Shown here: one piece after another, positions 9,718 to 17,939 of the stretch | Layout of the letters: each line of letters begins with the position of its first letter | How positions within the stretch are numbered: the stretch's first letter is position 1 | Assembly: GCF_003053845.1 (NCBI RefSeq) | Contig: NZ_QAYG01000006.1 | Coordinates: 186,001 to 250,000, forward strand | Direction: 5' to 3' | Origin: Breoghania corrubedonensis | GTDB taxonomy: Bacteria; Pseudomonadota; Alphaproteobacteria; Rhizobiales; Stappiaceae | Length of the DNA stretch: 64,000 nt | Translations under genes and position numbers: made by a program | Notes under the pieces: model-generated | Seen by the model: the letters and a program-made list of their open reading frames with translations, nothing else | Told to the model about the DNA's origin: nothing | Database searches by the model: none

Positions 9718-10875
9718 ATGGCATCAAACAGGTTGGGAGGGGCGGCGCTTGCCGCCCTGTTGATGGCGGGCGCGACGGCGGTTTCGCCGGAGGCGGCGGC
9801 CGAGCCGGTCAAGGTCGGCATGATCACCACGCTTTCGGGCGGCGGCGCGAGCCTCGGTATCGATGCGCGCGACGGCTTTCTTCTGGCGATCAAGCAATCA
9901 GGCAGCAAGGACGTCACGGTCGTCATCGAGGATGACCAGAGGAAGCCCGATGTGGCGGTTCAGCTCGCCGACAAGATGATCCAGTCGGACAAGGTGGATG
10001 TGCTGACCGGCATCATCTGGTCGAACCTCGCCATGGCGGTGGTGCCGGCGGCGGTGAACCAGGGCAAGTTCTATCTCTCCGTCAATGCCGCGCCCTCGCA
10101 GCTCGCCGGGCGGGGCTGCAATCCGAACTATTTCTCCGTTTCCTACCAGAACGACAACCTGCATGAGGCGGCGGGTGCCTACGCCTCGAGCGCGGGCTAC
10201 AAGAAGAGCTTCATCCTCGCGCCCAACTACCCGGCCGGCAAGGACTCGCTTACCGGCTACAAGCGCTTCTACAAGGGCGCGCTTGCCGGTGAGGTCTATA
10301 CCAAGCTCGGCCAGACGGACTATGCCGCCGAGATCGCGCAGATCCGCGCCTCGGGCGCCGACAGCGTGTTCTTCTTCCTGCCGGGCGGCATGGGCATCGC
10401 CTTCATGAAGCAATACGCGCAGTCGGGGCTCGACGTGCCGCTGGTAGGCCCGGCCTTCTCGTTCGATCAGGCGATCCTTCAGGCCGTGGGCGATGCGGCG
10501 CTGGGCGTCAGGAACACCGCCAACTGGTCCAAGGACATCGACAACGCCGCGAACCGCAAGTTCGTCGACGGCTTCGTGGAGGGCTACGGCAGGCTGCCCT
10601 CCATCTATGCCGCCTATGGCTACGACACCGCGAACCTGCTGCTGTCGGCGATGGCCAAGGCCAGCGTCTCTGACACGGATGCCTTCCGCAAGGCGCTGGA
10701 GGCCGCCGATTTCGAGAGCGTGCGCGGCAAGTTCTCGTTCGCCGCGAACCACCATCCGATCCAGGACATCTATGTGCGCGAGGTGGTCAAGGAAGGTGAC
10801 GTCTTCACCAACAAGATCATCGCCACCGCCATGACCGATCGCGACAACGCCTATGTGGCGGACTGCAAGATGTGA
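9718..10875 (+). CDS. branched-chain amino-acid-type ABC transporter substrate-binding protein
   Basis: Periplasmic binding protein of the LivJ/LivK family (Peripla_BP_6), 385 residues. An N-terminal signal peptide covers about residues 1-28 (cleavage after SPEAAA). The mature protein begins EPVKVGMITTLSGGGASLG, the typical first strand of the family. The large segment YFLSVNAAPSQLAGRGCNPN-like region around 120-140 and the later AYGYDTANLLL are family features. Many relatives with GMITTLSG bind aromatic or other carboxylates rather than leucine, so the ligand is unknown. It lies 567 bases upstream of the permease genes, separated by two palindromic elements, an unusual distance for one transporter. 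Confidence 0.88.
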   Translation: MASNRLGGAALAALLMAGATAVSPEAAAEPVKVGMITTLSGGGASLGIDARDGFLLAIKQSGSKDVTVVIEDDQRKPDVAVQLADKMIQSDKVDVLTGIIWSNLAMAVVPAAVNQGKFYLSVNAAPSQLAGRGCNPNYFSVSYQNDNLHEAAGAYASSAGYKKSFILAPNYPAGKDSLTGYKRFYKGALAGEVYTKLGQTDYAAEIAQIRASGADSVFFFLPGGMGIAFMKQYAQSGLDVPLVGPAFSFDQAILQAVGDAALGVRNTANWSKDIDNAANRKFVDGFVEGYGRLPSIYAAYGYDTANLLLSAMAKASVSDTDAFRKALEAADFESVRGKFSFAANHHPIQDIYVREVVKEGDVFTNKIIATAMTDRDNAYVADCKM

Positions 10876-11035
10876 GAGGCAAGGGGCGGCTGACGTTTCG
10901 GGCCGGACATATTGACCGGACATATCGACCTGACAGGTCGGGCTCGTGGTTGGGGCTCGCGGTTCCGGGTGCCGGGCCGGATACGAATTTCCAGAGTTTG
11001 CGAACGGTCCTGCGATGCTATCCACATCCCTCGGT

Positions 11036-11137
11036 GTCATCCCCGCGAAAGCGGGGATCCAGCATTCCAGAGGCCTTTCGATGATGCGCCGAAACCCGAT
11101 ACGGTGGTCGCTGGATCCCCGCTTTCGCGGGGATGAC
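11036..11137. repeat. perfect 28-bp inverted repeat, palindromic element copy 3
   Basis: The arms at 11036-11063 and 11110-11137 are exact reverse complements over 28 bases, separated by 46 bases. Each arm starts from gtcatccccgcgaaagcggg and can fold on its own (ccccgcgaaagcgggg). This is the classic GTCATCCCCGCGAAAGCGGGGATCC-like repeat seen dispersed in many proteobacterial genomes. Function is unknown. Confidence 0.85.
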
Positions 11138-11252
11138 AATCGCGGGTGGATTAGGCACAGGGGGCAGACCGGTTTTCCGGACTGGCCCCGGAACGGGTCT
11201 CTTCACCGGTTATCGCTCAGTTCGATGCGGTCAGCGGCCTATCCGCTTGTTC

Positions 11253-11384
11253 CCCTCTCCCCCCTTGTGGGGGAGATGTCGCGCCTTGGCGTGACAGAGG
11301 GGGGTAGAGCCGCTGGTTCCGAACCTGCCGCATACCCCCCTCTGTCGGCTACGCCGACATCTCCCCCGCAAGGGGGGAGAGAGG
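11253..11384. repeat. large palindrome, second repeat family
   Basis: The left part (ctctccccccttgtggggga, gatgtcgcgccttggc, gacagagggggg) is mirrored on the right (ccccccctctgtcggctacg, gacatctcccccgc, aaggggggagag). The whole forms one cruciform-like structure of about 130 bases. The short hairpin at 2647-2680 matches its outer arms. It ends 58 bases before livH. Confidence 0.8.
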
Positions 11385-11442
11385 AGCGCGTGGCGTGGTC
11401 CCGGGATGCGGGTCGATTTCCCGCAACGCACGGGGCACGCCC

Positions 11443-12369
11443 GTGACCGTTTCGCTTCTCTTCGAACAGACCCTCAACGGGCTGCAGTTCGGCGTCATGC
11501 TGTTTCTGATGGCGGCGGGGCTGACGCTCGTCTTCGGGGTGATGGGGCTCATCAACCTGGCGCACGGCTCGCTCTACATGGCGGGCGCCTTCGCCTGCGC
11601 GGGCGTAGCGGCGGCGACGGGCTCCTACTGGCTGGGGCTTGTCGCCAGCCTTGTCGCGGCAGCCGCCGCCGGCGCCATCATCGAAGTGGTGGTGATCCGC
11701 CGGCTCTACGACCGCGACCATCTCGACCAGGTGCTGGCGACGTTTGCGCTCATCCTGATGTTTTCCGAAGGCACGCGCTGGCTGTTCGGCTCGTTCCCGC
11801 TCTATCTCGATCTGCCGGCGGCGCTGAAAGGCGCGGTGCGGCTGCCGGGCGGGATCGACTATCCGCGCTTCCGTCTCGCGCTGATCGCCATCGGGCTGGC
11901 GCTGGCGTTGGCGCTGATGTGGCTCATCAACCGCACAAGGCTCGGCATGCGAATCCGCGCGGGAGAGGCTGATCGGGAGATGATCGCAGCCCTCGGCGTC
12001 GATATCACGAGGCTCTACACCATCGTCTTCGCTCTGGGGGCGGGGCTTGCCGGGCTCGCCGGTGCGCTGGTCGGCACGGTGCAATCGGTGCAGGTGGGCA
12101 TGGGCGAGCCGGTGCTGATCCTCGCCTTCGTCGTTGTCGTCATCGGCGGCATCGGCTCGATCAAGGGCGCGCTTCTTGGCGCGGTGCTGGTGGGGCTCAC
12201 CGACACGCTCGGCCGTTTCCTGCTGCCGCAAGCCTTCGCTCTCTTCATGGACCCCTCGCGCGCGACCTCCATCGGTTCGGCGCTGGCCTCCATGTCGATT
12301 TACATCCTGATGGCCATGGTGCTGGTGTGGAAGCCCGGCGGGCTGTACGGCGGAGCGAACGGGTCATGA
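11443..12369 (+). CDS. livH: branched-chain amino-acid-type ABC permease LivH
   Basis: Inner-membrane permease, 308 residues from a GTG at 11443 (MTVSLLFEQTLNGLQFG). That start matches the LivH family, which begins close to the first membrane helix. About eight hydrophobic segments are evident. The GLTLVFGVMGLINLAHGSLYMAG motif region and the later GSIKGALLGAVLVGLTDTLG are typical. The stop overlaps the livM start as ATGA. With LivM it forms the channel of the importer. The specific substrate cannot be deduced. Confidence 0.9.
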   Translation: MTVSLLFEQTLNGLQFGVMLFLMAAGLTLVFGVMGLINLAHGSLYMAGAFACAGVAAATGSYWLGLVASLVAAAAAGAIIEVVVIRRLYDRDHLDQVLATFALILMFSEGTRWLFGSFPLYLDLPAALKGAVRLPGGIDYPRFRLALIAIGLALALALMWLINRTRLGMRIRAGEADREMIAALGVDITRLYTIVFALGAGLAGLAGALVGTVQSVQVGMGEPVLILAFVVVVIGGIGSIKGALLGAVLVGLTDTLGRFLLPQAFALFMDPSRATSIGSALASMSIYILMAMVLVWKPGGLYGGANGS

Positions 12370-13346
12370 CACGCGAAACCGCGCTCAACGCGCTCCTCGG
12401 CCTCGGACTTCTCGCCGTGGCGCTGACAGCCCATGCGGCCGGCTGGACGTTCACCGTGACGCTGGCGACCAAGGTCGCGATCCTGGCGCTTGCAGGCGCG
12501 GGCCTCAACATCGCGCTGGGGTTTGGCGGGCTCGTCTCCTTCGGCCATGCGGCGTTCTTCGGTATCGGCGGCTATGCGGCGGGGATCCTGGCGAGCCACG
12601 CGATGTTCTACGAGCCGCTGGTCACATGGCCGGTGGAGATCGAGGGCACGCGGGCGATGCCGGTCATCTGGCTAGTGGCGATGGCGGCGAGCGGGCTTGC
12701 CGCGCTTGCCATCGGCGCGCTGAGCCTGAGGACGCGCGGCGTGTTCTTCATCATGATCACGCTGGCGTTCGCGCAGATGATCTTCTATTTCGCGATTTCG
12801 TGGCCGGCCTATGGAGGCGAAGACGGGTTGTCGCTTGGGGTGCGCAACACCTTCGCGGGGCTCAACACGCTGGATCCGCTGAGTTTCTTCGCGATCTGCT
12901 ATACGCTGCTGATGATCGTGCTGGGCCTCACGGCGCTGCTGCGGTGCTCCGCCTTCGGGCTGGCGCTCGATGGTGCGCGGCAAAACGCGGAACGGTTGAA
13001 GAGCCTCGGCATCGATCCGACCCGCGTGCTGCTGACGGCATTCTGCCTCTCCGGCATGGTGACGGGGCTTTCCGGCGCGCTCTATGCCGATCTCAACCGC
13101 TTCGTCTCGCCGGCGATGCTGTCGTGGCAGACATCGGGGGAGATCATGGTGTTCGTGATCCTCGGCGGTGTCGGCCGGCTGTTCGGCCCGCTTGCCGGCG
13201 CGGCGCTCTACATCGTTCTGGAGCACAATCTCGGCGGCGTGTCGGAGCACTGGCAGTTCCTGCTGGGGCTGTTGCTGCTGCTGGTCGTGCTTTTCGCGCG
13301 CGGCGGGCTGATCGGGCTTGTCGCGGGGGAGCGGCGGCATGGCTGA
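12366..13346 (+). CDS. livM: branched-chain amino-acid-type ABC permease LivM
   Basis: Second inner-membrane permease of the importer, 326 residues. It contains about eight to nine hydrophobic helices and the LivM signature region LNIALGFGGLVSFGHAAFFG near residues 49-68. The ATG overlaps the livH stop by four bases, and the end overlaps livG by eight, so the genes are translationally coupled. It heterodimerises with LivH. Confidence 0.9.
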   Translation: MTRETALNALLGLGLLAVALTAHAAGWTFTVTLATKVAILALAGAGLNIALGFGGLVSFGHAAFFGIGGYAAGILASHAMFYEPLVTWPVEIEGTRAMPVIWLVAMAASGLAALAIGALSLRTRGVFFIMITLAFAQMIFYFAISWPAYGGEDGLSLGVRNTFAGLNTLDPLSFFAICYTLLMIVLGLTALLRCSAFGLALDGARQNAERLKSLGIDPTRVLLTAFCLSGMVTGLSGALYADLNRFVSPAMLSWQTSGEIMVFVILGGVGRLFGPLAGAALYIVLEHNLGGVSEHWQFLLGLLLLLVVLFARGGLIGLVAGERRHG

Positions 13347-14091
13347 GCCGGTTCTTCAGATCCGCGGCCTTTGCAAGCACTTCGGTGCGCTGCGGGCGAG
13401 CGACAACGTCGATCTCGACCTGATGCCCGGCGAGATCCATGCGCTGATCGGGCCGAACGGGGCGGGCAAGTCGACGCTGATCAAGCAGATCGCCGGCGAG
13501 ATCGCACCGGACGCGGGCACGATCCGGCTTGCGGGGCGCGATGTCACCGCATCCGGCGCGGTGGCGCGGGCGCGGCTGGGGTTGGCGCGCAGTTTTCAGG
13601 TCTCTTCGGTGGCCGGCGAATTCACCGTGTTGCAGAACGTCATGCTGGCCGTCGCGGGGCGGCTTCGCCGGACCTATCGTTTCCTGCGGCCCGCATTGGC
13701 GGATACGAAACTCACGGCACCCGCCCGCGAGGCGATCGCCCGGGTCGGGCTTGCCGATCGCGAAGGCATGCGCGCCGCCGACCTTTCCCACGGCGAACGG
13801 CGCACGCTGGAGATCGCCATCGCGCTCGCTCTGAAGCCGAAGGCCTTCCTGCTCGATGAACCGATGGCGGGGATGGGGCCGGAGGGCGCGCGCAGCCTCA
13901 CCCACCTTCTCGACGGGCTGCGCCACGAGGCGCCCATCCTGCTCGTCGAACACGACATGGACGCGGTCTTCGCGCTTGCCGACCGGATTTCGGTGCTTGT
14001 CCACGGGCGGATCATCGCCAGTGGCACGGTGGCGGAAATCCAGGCGGACGCGGTGGTGCGCGCGGCCTATCTGGGCGAGGAGGACGCCTGA
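13339..14091 (+). CDS. livG: branched-chain amino-acid-type ABC ATPase LivG
   Basis: Cytoplasmic ATPase subunit, 250 residues. Walker A is GPNGAGKST at 38-46, the signature is LSHGERRTLEIA, and Walker B is AFLLDEPMAGMG, followed by the switch histidine in LLVEHDMDAVF. The LSHGE signature in place of LSGGQ is normal for LivG. The ATG at 13339, preceded by GGGGGAG, lies within the end of livM. The stop overlaps the livF ATG (TGATG). Confidence 0.9.
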   Translation: MAEPVLQIRGLCKHFGALRASDNVDLDLMPGEIHALIGPNGAGKSTLIKQIAGEIAPDAGTIRLAGRDVTASGAVARARLGLARSFQVSSVAGEFTVLQNVMLAVAGRLRRTYRFLRPALADTKLTAPAREAIARVGLADREGMRAADLSHGERRTLEIAIALALKPKAFLLDEPMAGMGPEGARSLTHLLDGLRHEAPILLVEHDMDAVFALADRISVLVHGRIIASGTVAEIQADAVVRAAYLGEEDA

Positions 14092-14780
14092 TGACGCCGC
14101 TGCTGGAGGTCTCTGGTCTCACCGCCTTCTATGGTCCCTCGCAGGCGCTGTTCGGTGTCGATCTCCGCGTGGGGGCTGGCGAGGTGGTGGCGCTGATGGG
14201 GCGCAACGGCATGGGCAAGACGACGACGGTGCGGTGCATCTGCCGGATGATGCCGGCCGGTGGCGGTCGGATCGCGTTCGCGGGCCACGATCTCGGCGCT
14301 CTGGCGTCGCACGAGGCGGCCCGGCACGGCATCGGGCTGGTGCCGGAGGGCCGGCGCTGCTTCGGGCCCCTGAGCGTTGAGGAAAACCTCGTCTGTGCGG
14401 CCCGTCCGGGGGAATGGGATCTTGGCCGCGTCGGGGACCTGTTCCCGCGTCTGATCGAACGCCGCCCGCAATTGGCGCGCACGCTTTCGGGCGGAGAGCA
14501 GCAGATGCTGGCGATCGGCAGGGCCCTGATGACCAACCCGAAGCTTCTCGTTCTGGATGAAGCGACGGAAGGGCTGGCACCCGTGGTGCGTCAGGAAATC
14601 TGGCGGGCGATCCGGGCACTCAAGCGGGCCGGGCTTGCCATCCTCATCATCGACAAGTCGCTGAAGGATTTGAAAGCGCTCGCTGATCGCTGCGTGATCC
14701 TGGAACGCGGCGCCACCGTGTGGAGCGGCGCGCCCACGGCTTTGACCGACGATCTTTGTGTCCGTTATCTCGGTGTTTGA
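14091..14780 (+). CDS. livF: branched-chain amino-acid-type ABC ATPase LivF
   Basis: Second ATPase subunit, 229 residues. Walker A is GRNGMGKTT at 37-45, the signature LSGGEQQMLAIGRAL, and Walker B LLVLDEATEGLAP. It pairs with LivG. The start is set by the one-base overlap with livG. A long AT-rich intergenic region follows, so the transporter operon probably ends here, although I see no clear terminator hairpin. Confidence 0.9.
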   Translation: MTPLLEVSGLTAFYGPSQALFGVDLRVGAGEVVALMGRNGMGKTTTVRCICRMMPAGGGRIAFAGHDLGALASHEAARHGIGLVPEGRRCFGPLSVEENLVCAARPGEWDLGRVGDLFPRLIERRPQLARTLSGGEQQMLAIGRALMTNPKLLVLDEATEGLAPVVRQEIWRAIRALKRAGLAILIIDKSLKDLKALADRCVILERGATVWSGAPTALTDDLCVRYLGV

Positions 14781-14908
14781 CTCCGGACTTCGTCAATACT
14801 GACTAAGTAAAATAATCTTCCGTGTTTCTATAAGGATCTAACCTGTGGACGAATTCAGTTTATTAATTTACGTTAACCATAAATTTCGAACTAGCAGAGC
14901 ATTTCCGT

Positions 14909-14927
14909 CTTTTTACTTTGTAAAAAG
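14909..14927. promoter_or_regulatory. perfect AT-rich inverted repeat upstream of receiver gene
   Basis: CTTTTTAC-TTT-GTAAAAAG, eight-base perfect arms, 35 bases before the receiver ATG. It sits in the AT-rich stretch 14781-14962, which is otherwise without genes. Position and symmetry suggest a transcription-factor operator; a hairpin role is also possible. The protein that would bind is unknown. Confidence 0.45.
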
Positions 14928-14962
14928 CAACGAGGGTGCCTCAACAGGCAGGAATACGGGAA

Positions 14963-15427
14963 ATGAAGCGCATTCTCGTTATCGATGACGATGAGCTTAT
15001 TCGCAGCGCGTTGCAGGCTGCGTTGGGTTTGCGTGGGTTCCGCGTACGGCTTGCCAAGGATGGGGCCGAAGGAATGCGGGAAATTTCTCGCCAGCCGGTC
15101 GACCTCATCTTTGTCGATGTCTTCATGCCGGCCATGGACGGCTTCGAATTCATCCGTGCCCTGCGCAAGGCGGATCACCAGACGCCGGTTATCGTCATGT
15201 CCGGCATGCGGGTTCAGCCGCCCTGGCTGTTCGGCGGCGTCGAGGTGCCGGATTATCTGCGCATGGCGAAGGCGTTGGGCGCTGTGCGGGCGCTGCAGAA
15301 GCCGTTCTCGCCCGAGGAGCTGACCGAGGCGCTGGACGCGAGCCTGGGGGCGTCGGGACGCGGCGATGTGGGGCGGGCCGGTGCGGCGGACCTTGGCGAC
15401 GTGCCGTTGATGGTGGCCCGGCGTTAG
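14963..15427 (+). CDS. single-domain response regulator (receiver only)
   Basis: CheY-like receiver protein, 154 residues. The acidic pocket is D9-D10 (VIDDDELIRS), the phosphoacceptor is D52 (IFVDVFMPAMDGFEFI) and the switch lysine is K113 (LQKPFSPEEL). There is no output domain; after about residue 125 only a Gly/Ala-rich tail follows. The ATG at 14963 is preferred over one 27 bases upstream because it starts right at the first strand (MKRILVIDDD). It precedes the histidine kinase gene by 73 bases on the same strand, and the two are probably partners. Output must be by protein-protein contact. Confidence 0.85.
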   Translation: MKRILVIDDDELIRSALQAALGLRGFRVRLAKDGAEGMREISRQPVDLIFVDVFMPAMDGFEFIRALRKADHQTPVIVMSGMRVQPPWLFGGVEVPDYLRMAKALGAVRALQKPFSPEELTEALDASLGASGRGDVGRAGAADLGDVPLMVARR

Positions 15428-15500
15428 GCAGGTCCGTCCTGACAGCGGATTACTGCCAGGGCTTCATTCAATATTCGACCAGAAAACGGCAGGGCATTTC

Positions 15501-16283
15501 ATGAGGGGCGGCTGCTTCATGGACGAACGCGGGCCAGAGCACGACAGCGGCGGCGGCTGCCGCCAAGGCGACGATGTGGCGGAGCCGTTGGCGCTTCTGG
15601 CGCGCGGGCTTGCGCACGATTTCAACAACCTGTTGCTGGTGATGATGCTCTACGCCGATCTGATCGGCCGCAGGCAAGGTCACGGATGCGAGAATGGGGA
15701 AGCCTCCGTCGAGGTGCGGGAAGTCCGTCGTGCGGTGGAGCGCGGACGCAAGCTGACACGACAGCTTCAGACCTACGCCGGCAATGATCCGGTTCAGCCG
15801 GAACCGCTCGATTGCGGCGAGGTGCTAGGCGATCTGGCGCCTGAGCTGCAACAGGTCATGGGCGACGGCATCGTTCTCGACATACGGATGCCCCGGTCGA
15901 AGCTGCGTCCGGTCGTCGCCGACCGGGCCCGCCTTGAGGAGGCGATCCTGGTTCTGGCGGGGGAGGCGCGTTCGCGCATGCGTTCGGGCGGCATCTTCAC
16001 CATCGAGGCGGAAAACGGCTCGGTGGCGGATGGCGGACCGGTGCCGCCCGGCAACTGCATCCTCTTTCATCTCGCCGACGATGGTGAGAACGTGCCGGAT
16101 GAGCACCTGACGCGGATCTTCGAACCCTACTACGCGCTCAAGCAGCTCGGCAAAGGTTCCGGGCTCGGGCTGGCCGTGTGCCAATCGATCGCGCACCGCG
16201 CCGCTGGACATCTTGAGGCGCAAAGACGGACCGGGGGCGGCATGCGGTTCACGCTTTGCCTGCCGGCCGGGCCGGTTTGCTGA
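15501..16283 (+). CDS. small soluble histidine kinase with degenerate N box
   Basis: 260 residues with no membrane segment and no recognisable sensor domain. The H box is LAHDFNN with H39 as phosphoacceptor, of the type usual in hybrid kinases. The ATPase domain has a good G2 box (GKGSGLGLAV near 218-226) and F box (RIFEPYY). However, the N box reads LEEAILVLAGEARSRM, where the Mg-coordinating asparagine is E155, and the G1 box is DDGEN instead of DxGxG. ATP binding may therefore be altered or lost. The start at 15501 or the in-frame ATG at 15519 are both possible. It follows a lone receiver gene. Confidence 0.75.
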   Translation: MRGGCFMDERGPEHDSGGGCRQGDDVAEPLALLARGLAHDFNNLLLVMMLYADLIGRRQGHGCENGEASVEVREVRRAVERGRKLTRQLQTYAGNDPVQPEPLDCGEVLGDLAPELQQVMGDGIVLDIRMPRSKLRPVVADRARLEEAILVLAGEARSRMRSGGIFTIEAENGSVADGGPVPPGNCILFHLADDGENVPDEHLTRIFEPYYALKQLGKGSGLGLAVCQSIAHRAAGHLEAQRRTGGGMRFTLCLPAGPVC

Positions 16284-16316
16284 GCGGCGGAGCCGTCACA
16301 ACGGAGACCGCGTTCG

Positions 16317-16868
16317 TCAGGCCGCCGTCTCGGCCCTTGCCGCACAGGCCGCCTTGCACCACGCGATGACCGCTTCGCGATCGCGCGGCAGGGTGGTTCC
16401 GAGGCCGCCGTGGAATTCGTTCCAGGCATCGCGGTAGTCGGAACGCACCGCAGTCAGTACCGGTACGCCGTCCAGCACCGCGCGTTCGAAAACCCGGCGC
16501 AGGCCGTAGCCTTCGGATTCGGAGCGGCCGAAGCGGTTGACGAACAGGATGTCGGCACCGGCCGCAAGCTCGGCCTCGAGACGTCCCGCGACCTCGGTGA
16601 TCGCATGCGGGCTCAACCGGCAACCGCGCGCCTGTGCGCCGCGTTCCTCGAGAATGCGGATTTCCCAGCCATCGCGCAGACTTTTCAGCGCCATCGCCTT
16701 GACCTCGCACCCATCTTCGCGACCGCCGATCTGGACGACGCCGGCGATGTGGCAGCCGGAAAGTGCCGCAGCGGCTTCGCCAAGCAGGGTATCGACGTCC
16801 TCTCGCGGATCGAACGCGATGGCGGCAAGGGTGCGGGCGGGATCGGGGGCTTCAAAATCACTGGTCAT
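16317..16868 (-). CDS. DUF2478 protein, NTPase-like, linked to molybdenum genes
   Basis: 183 residues, cytoplasmic. The features of DUF2478 are visible: IAFDPREDVDTLL near the start, CHIAGVVQIGG, and ADILFVNRFGRSESEGYGLR in the middle, then VLTAVRSDYRDAWNEFHGGLG. DUF2478 genes usually sit next to molybdate transport or molybdoenzyme maturation genes. Here it is 151 bases downstream of fdhD on the same strand, consistent with that pattern. Its biochemical activity is not established. It converges with the histidine kinase gene. Confidence 0.75.
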   Translation of the reverse strand: MTSDFEAPDPARTLAAIAFDPREDVDTLLGEAAAALSGCHIAGVVQIGGREDGCEVKAMALKSLRDGWEIRILEERGAQARGCRLSPHAITEVAGRLEAELAAGADILFVNRFGRSESEGYGLRRVFERAVLDGVPVLTAVRSDYRDAWNEFHGGLGTTLPRDREAVIAWCKAACAARAETAA

Positions 16869-16903
16869 CGGGGAGGGGCCGTTTTCACGTGTTCACTCAG
16901 GCA

Positions 16904-16935
16904 CTCAATGGCTCGGGCGCTCAATGGCTCGGGCA
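16904..16935. repeat. 16-base tandem duplication
   Basis: CTCAATGGCTCGGGCG is repeated head to tail, the second copy ending in A. It lies in the 151-base spacer between fdhD and the DUF2478 gene. It looks like a simple slippage duplication and may vary between strains. Confidence 0.8.
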
Positions 16936-17019
16936 TTCTGTCATCCAGACACTCGGGGTCGCGGGCCGGGTTGCAGTCTGTCGTTCGCGCCGGTGCCGCA
17001 TTCGCGCATCTGGCTGGGG

Positions 17020-17874
17020 TTACTCCATCACGATCCGTTCGGGGTGGGTATAGACATCGAAGGCGTCGTTGCGCGCGGTGGCGGCGAGTGTGATGCCGGC
17101 GCCGGCGGCGACGCGCACGGCAAGCGCTGTGGGCGCGGAAACCGCGACGATCACAGGCGCACCGAGAACGGCGGCCTTCTGTACCATTTCAACGGAAATG
17201 CGGCTGGTCAGCAGAAGGATGCCGGATCTGTCCTTCGGGCCGCTGGTGCTGGTGCGGCGGGCGAGCGCTCCGGTAAGCTTGTCGAGGGCGTTGTGCCGGC
17301 CGACATCCTCGCGCACGGCGACCAGTCCCTCCTCCGCCGTCCACCACGCTGCGGCATGGACGGCGCTGGTGATCGCGTGCAGCGTCTGGGCGTCGAACAT
17401 CTGCGCCTGTGCCTTGAGAATTGCGCTTGCGCCAAAGCGTGTCTCATCTGCAACCGCGCGTGGCGCGGGCACGGCTTCCACCAGGCTTTCGATACCGCAC
17501 AGGCCGCACCCCGTCGGACCAACGATGCGGCGGCGCCTGTCGCGGAAATTGTCGGCGGTCTCGGCATCCAGCCAGATGCGCACGTCGATGCCCGTCGCGA
17601 AGGCGGCGATATCGATGGAACGGATCTGCTCGGCCCGCTCGATTTGGCCTTCCGTCAGGCTGAAGCCGACGGCGTAGTCTTCCAGATCGGTGGGCGTCGC
17701 CATCATCACGGCGTGGGTGGTGCCGTTGTAGGTCAGTGCGACGGCAGTCTCTTCCGGCACCGCGCGAAGCCCCGAAGGCGTCGGCGGCCGGTTCCAGCTT
17801 ACGGTATGGAATTCGCTGGCGGGCGCGGGGATCGGCTCCGGCTCCAGCGAACAACTTGTGTCTGCATTGCTCAT
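17020..17874 (-). CDS. fdhD: formate dehydrogenase accessory sulfurtransferase FdhD
   Basis: Transfers sulfur from a cysteine desulfurase to the molybdenum cofactor of formate dehydrogenase. 284 residues, usual length. The active-site loop is GPTGCGLCGIESL with C123 and C126. Other family blocks are ALTYNGTTHAVMMATPTDLEDYAVGF-like near 46-71, and HAAAWWTAEEGLVAVREDVGRHNALDKL, which contains the conserved REDVGRHNA motif. No formate dehydrogenase structural gene is in the window, so the target enzyme must be encoded elsewhere. The DUF2478 gene follows. Confidence 0.95.
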   Translation of the reverse strand: MSNADTSCSLEPEPIPAPASEFHTVSWNRPPTPSGLRAVPEETAVALTYNGTTHAVMMATPTDLEDYAVGFSLTEGQIERAEQIRSIDIAAFATGIDVRIWLDAETADNFRDRRRRIVGPTGCGLCGIESLVEAVPAPRAVADETRFGASAILKAQAQMFDAQTLHAITSAVHAAAWWTAEEGLVAVREDVGRHNALDKLTGALARRTSTSGPKDRSGILLLTSRISVEMVQKAAVLGAPVIVAVSAPTALAVRVAAGAGITLAATARNDAFDVYTHPERIVME

Positions 17875-17939
17875 GGCTCACGACTATAGCGTCATGAGCC
17901 CTTCGGCTTCGATCAAAAAATCCGGCTCGGCCAACGCTC

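Larger units (their letters stand above)
10876..11442. other. intergenic region carrying two palindromic elements
   Basis: No gene is visible between the binding-protein gene and livH. The region holds the perfect long inverted repeat at 11036-11137 and the second palindrome at 11253-11384. Near its start there is a short imperfect direct repeat of GACATAT(T/C)GACC. Either the transporter is transcribed through two strong stem-loops, or livHMGF has a separate promoter. Confidence 0.6.

Noticed and set aside
11036-11384. CRISPR array
   Set aside because: The repeats here are inverted, not direct, and there is no regular repeat-spacer pattern or cas gene in the window.
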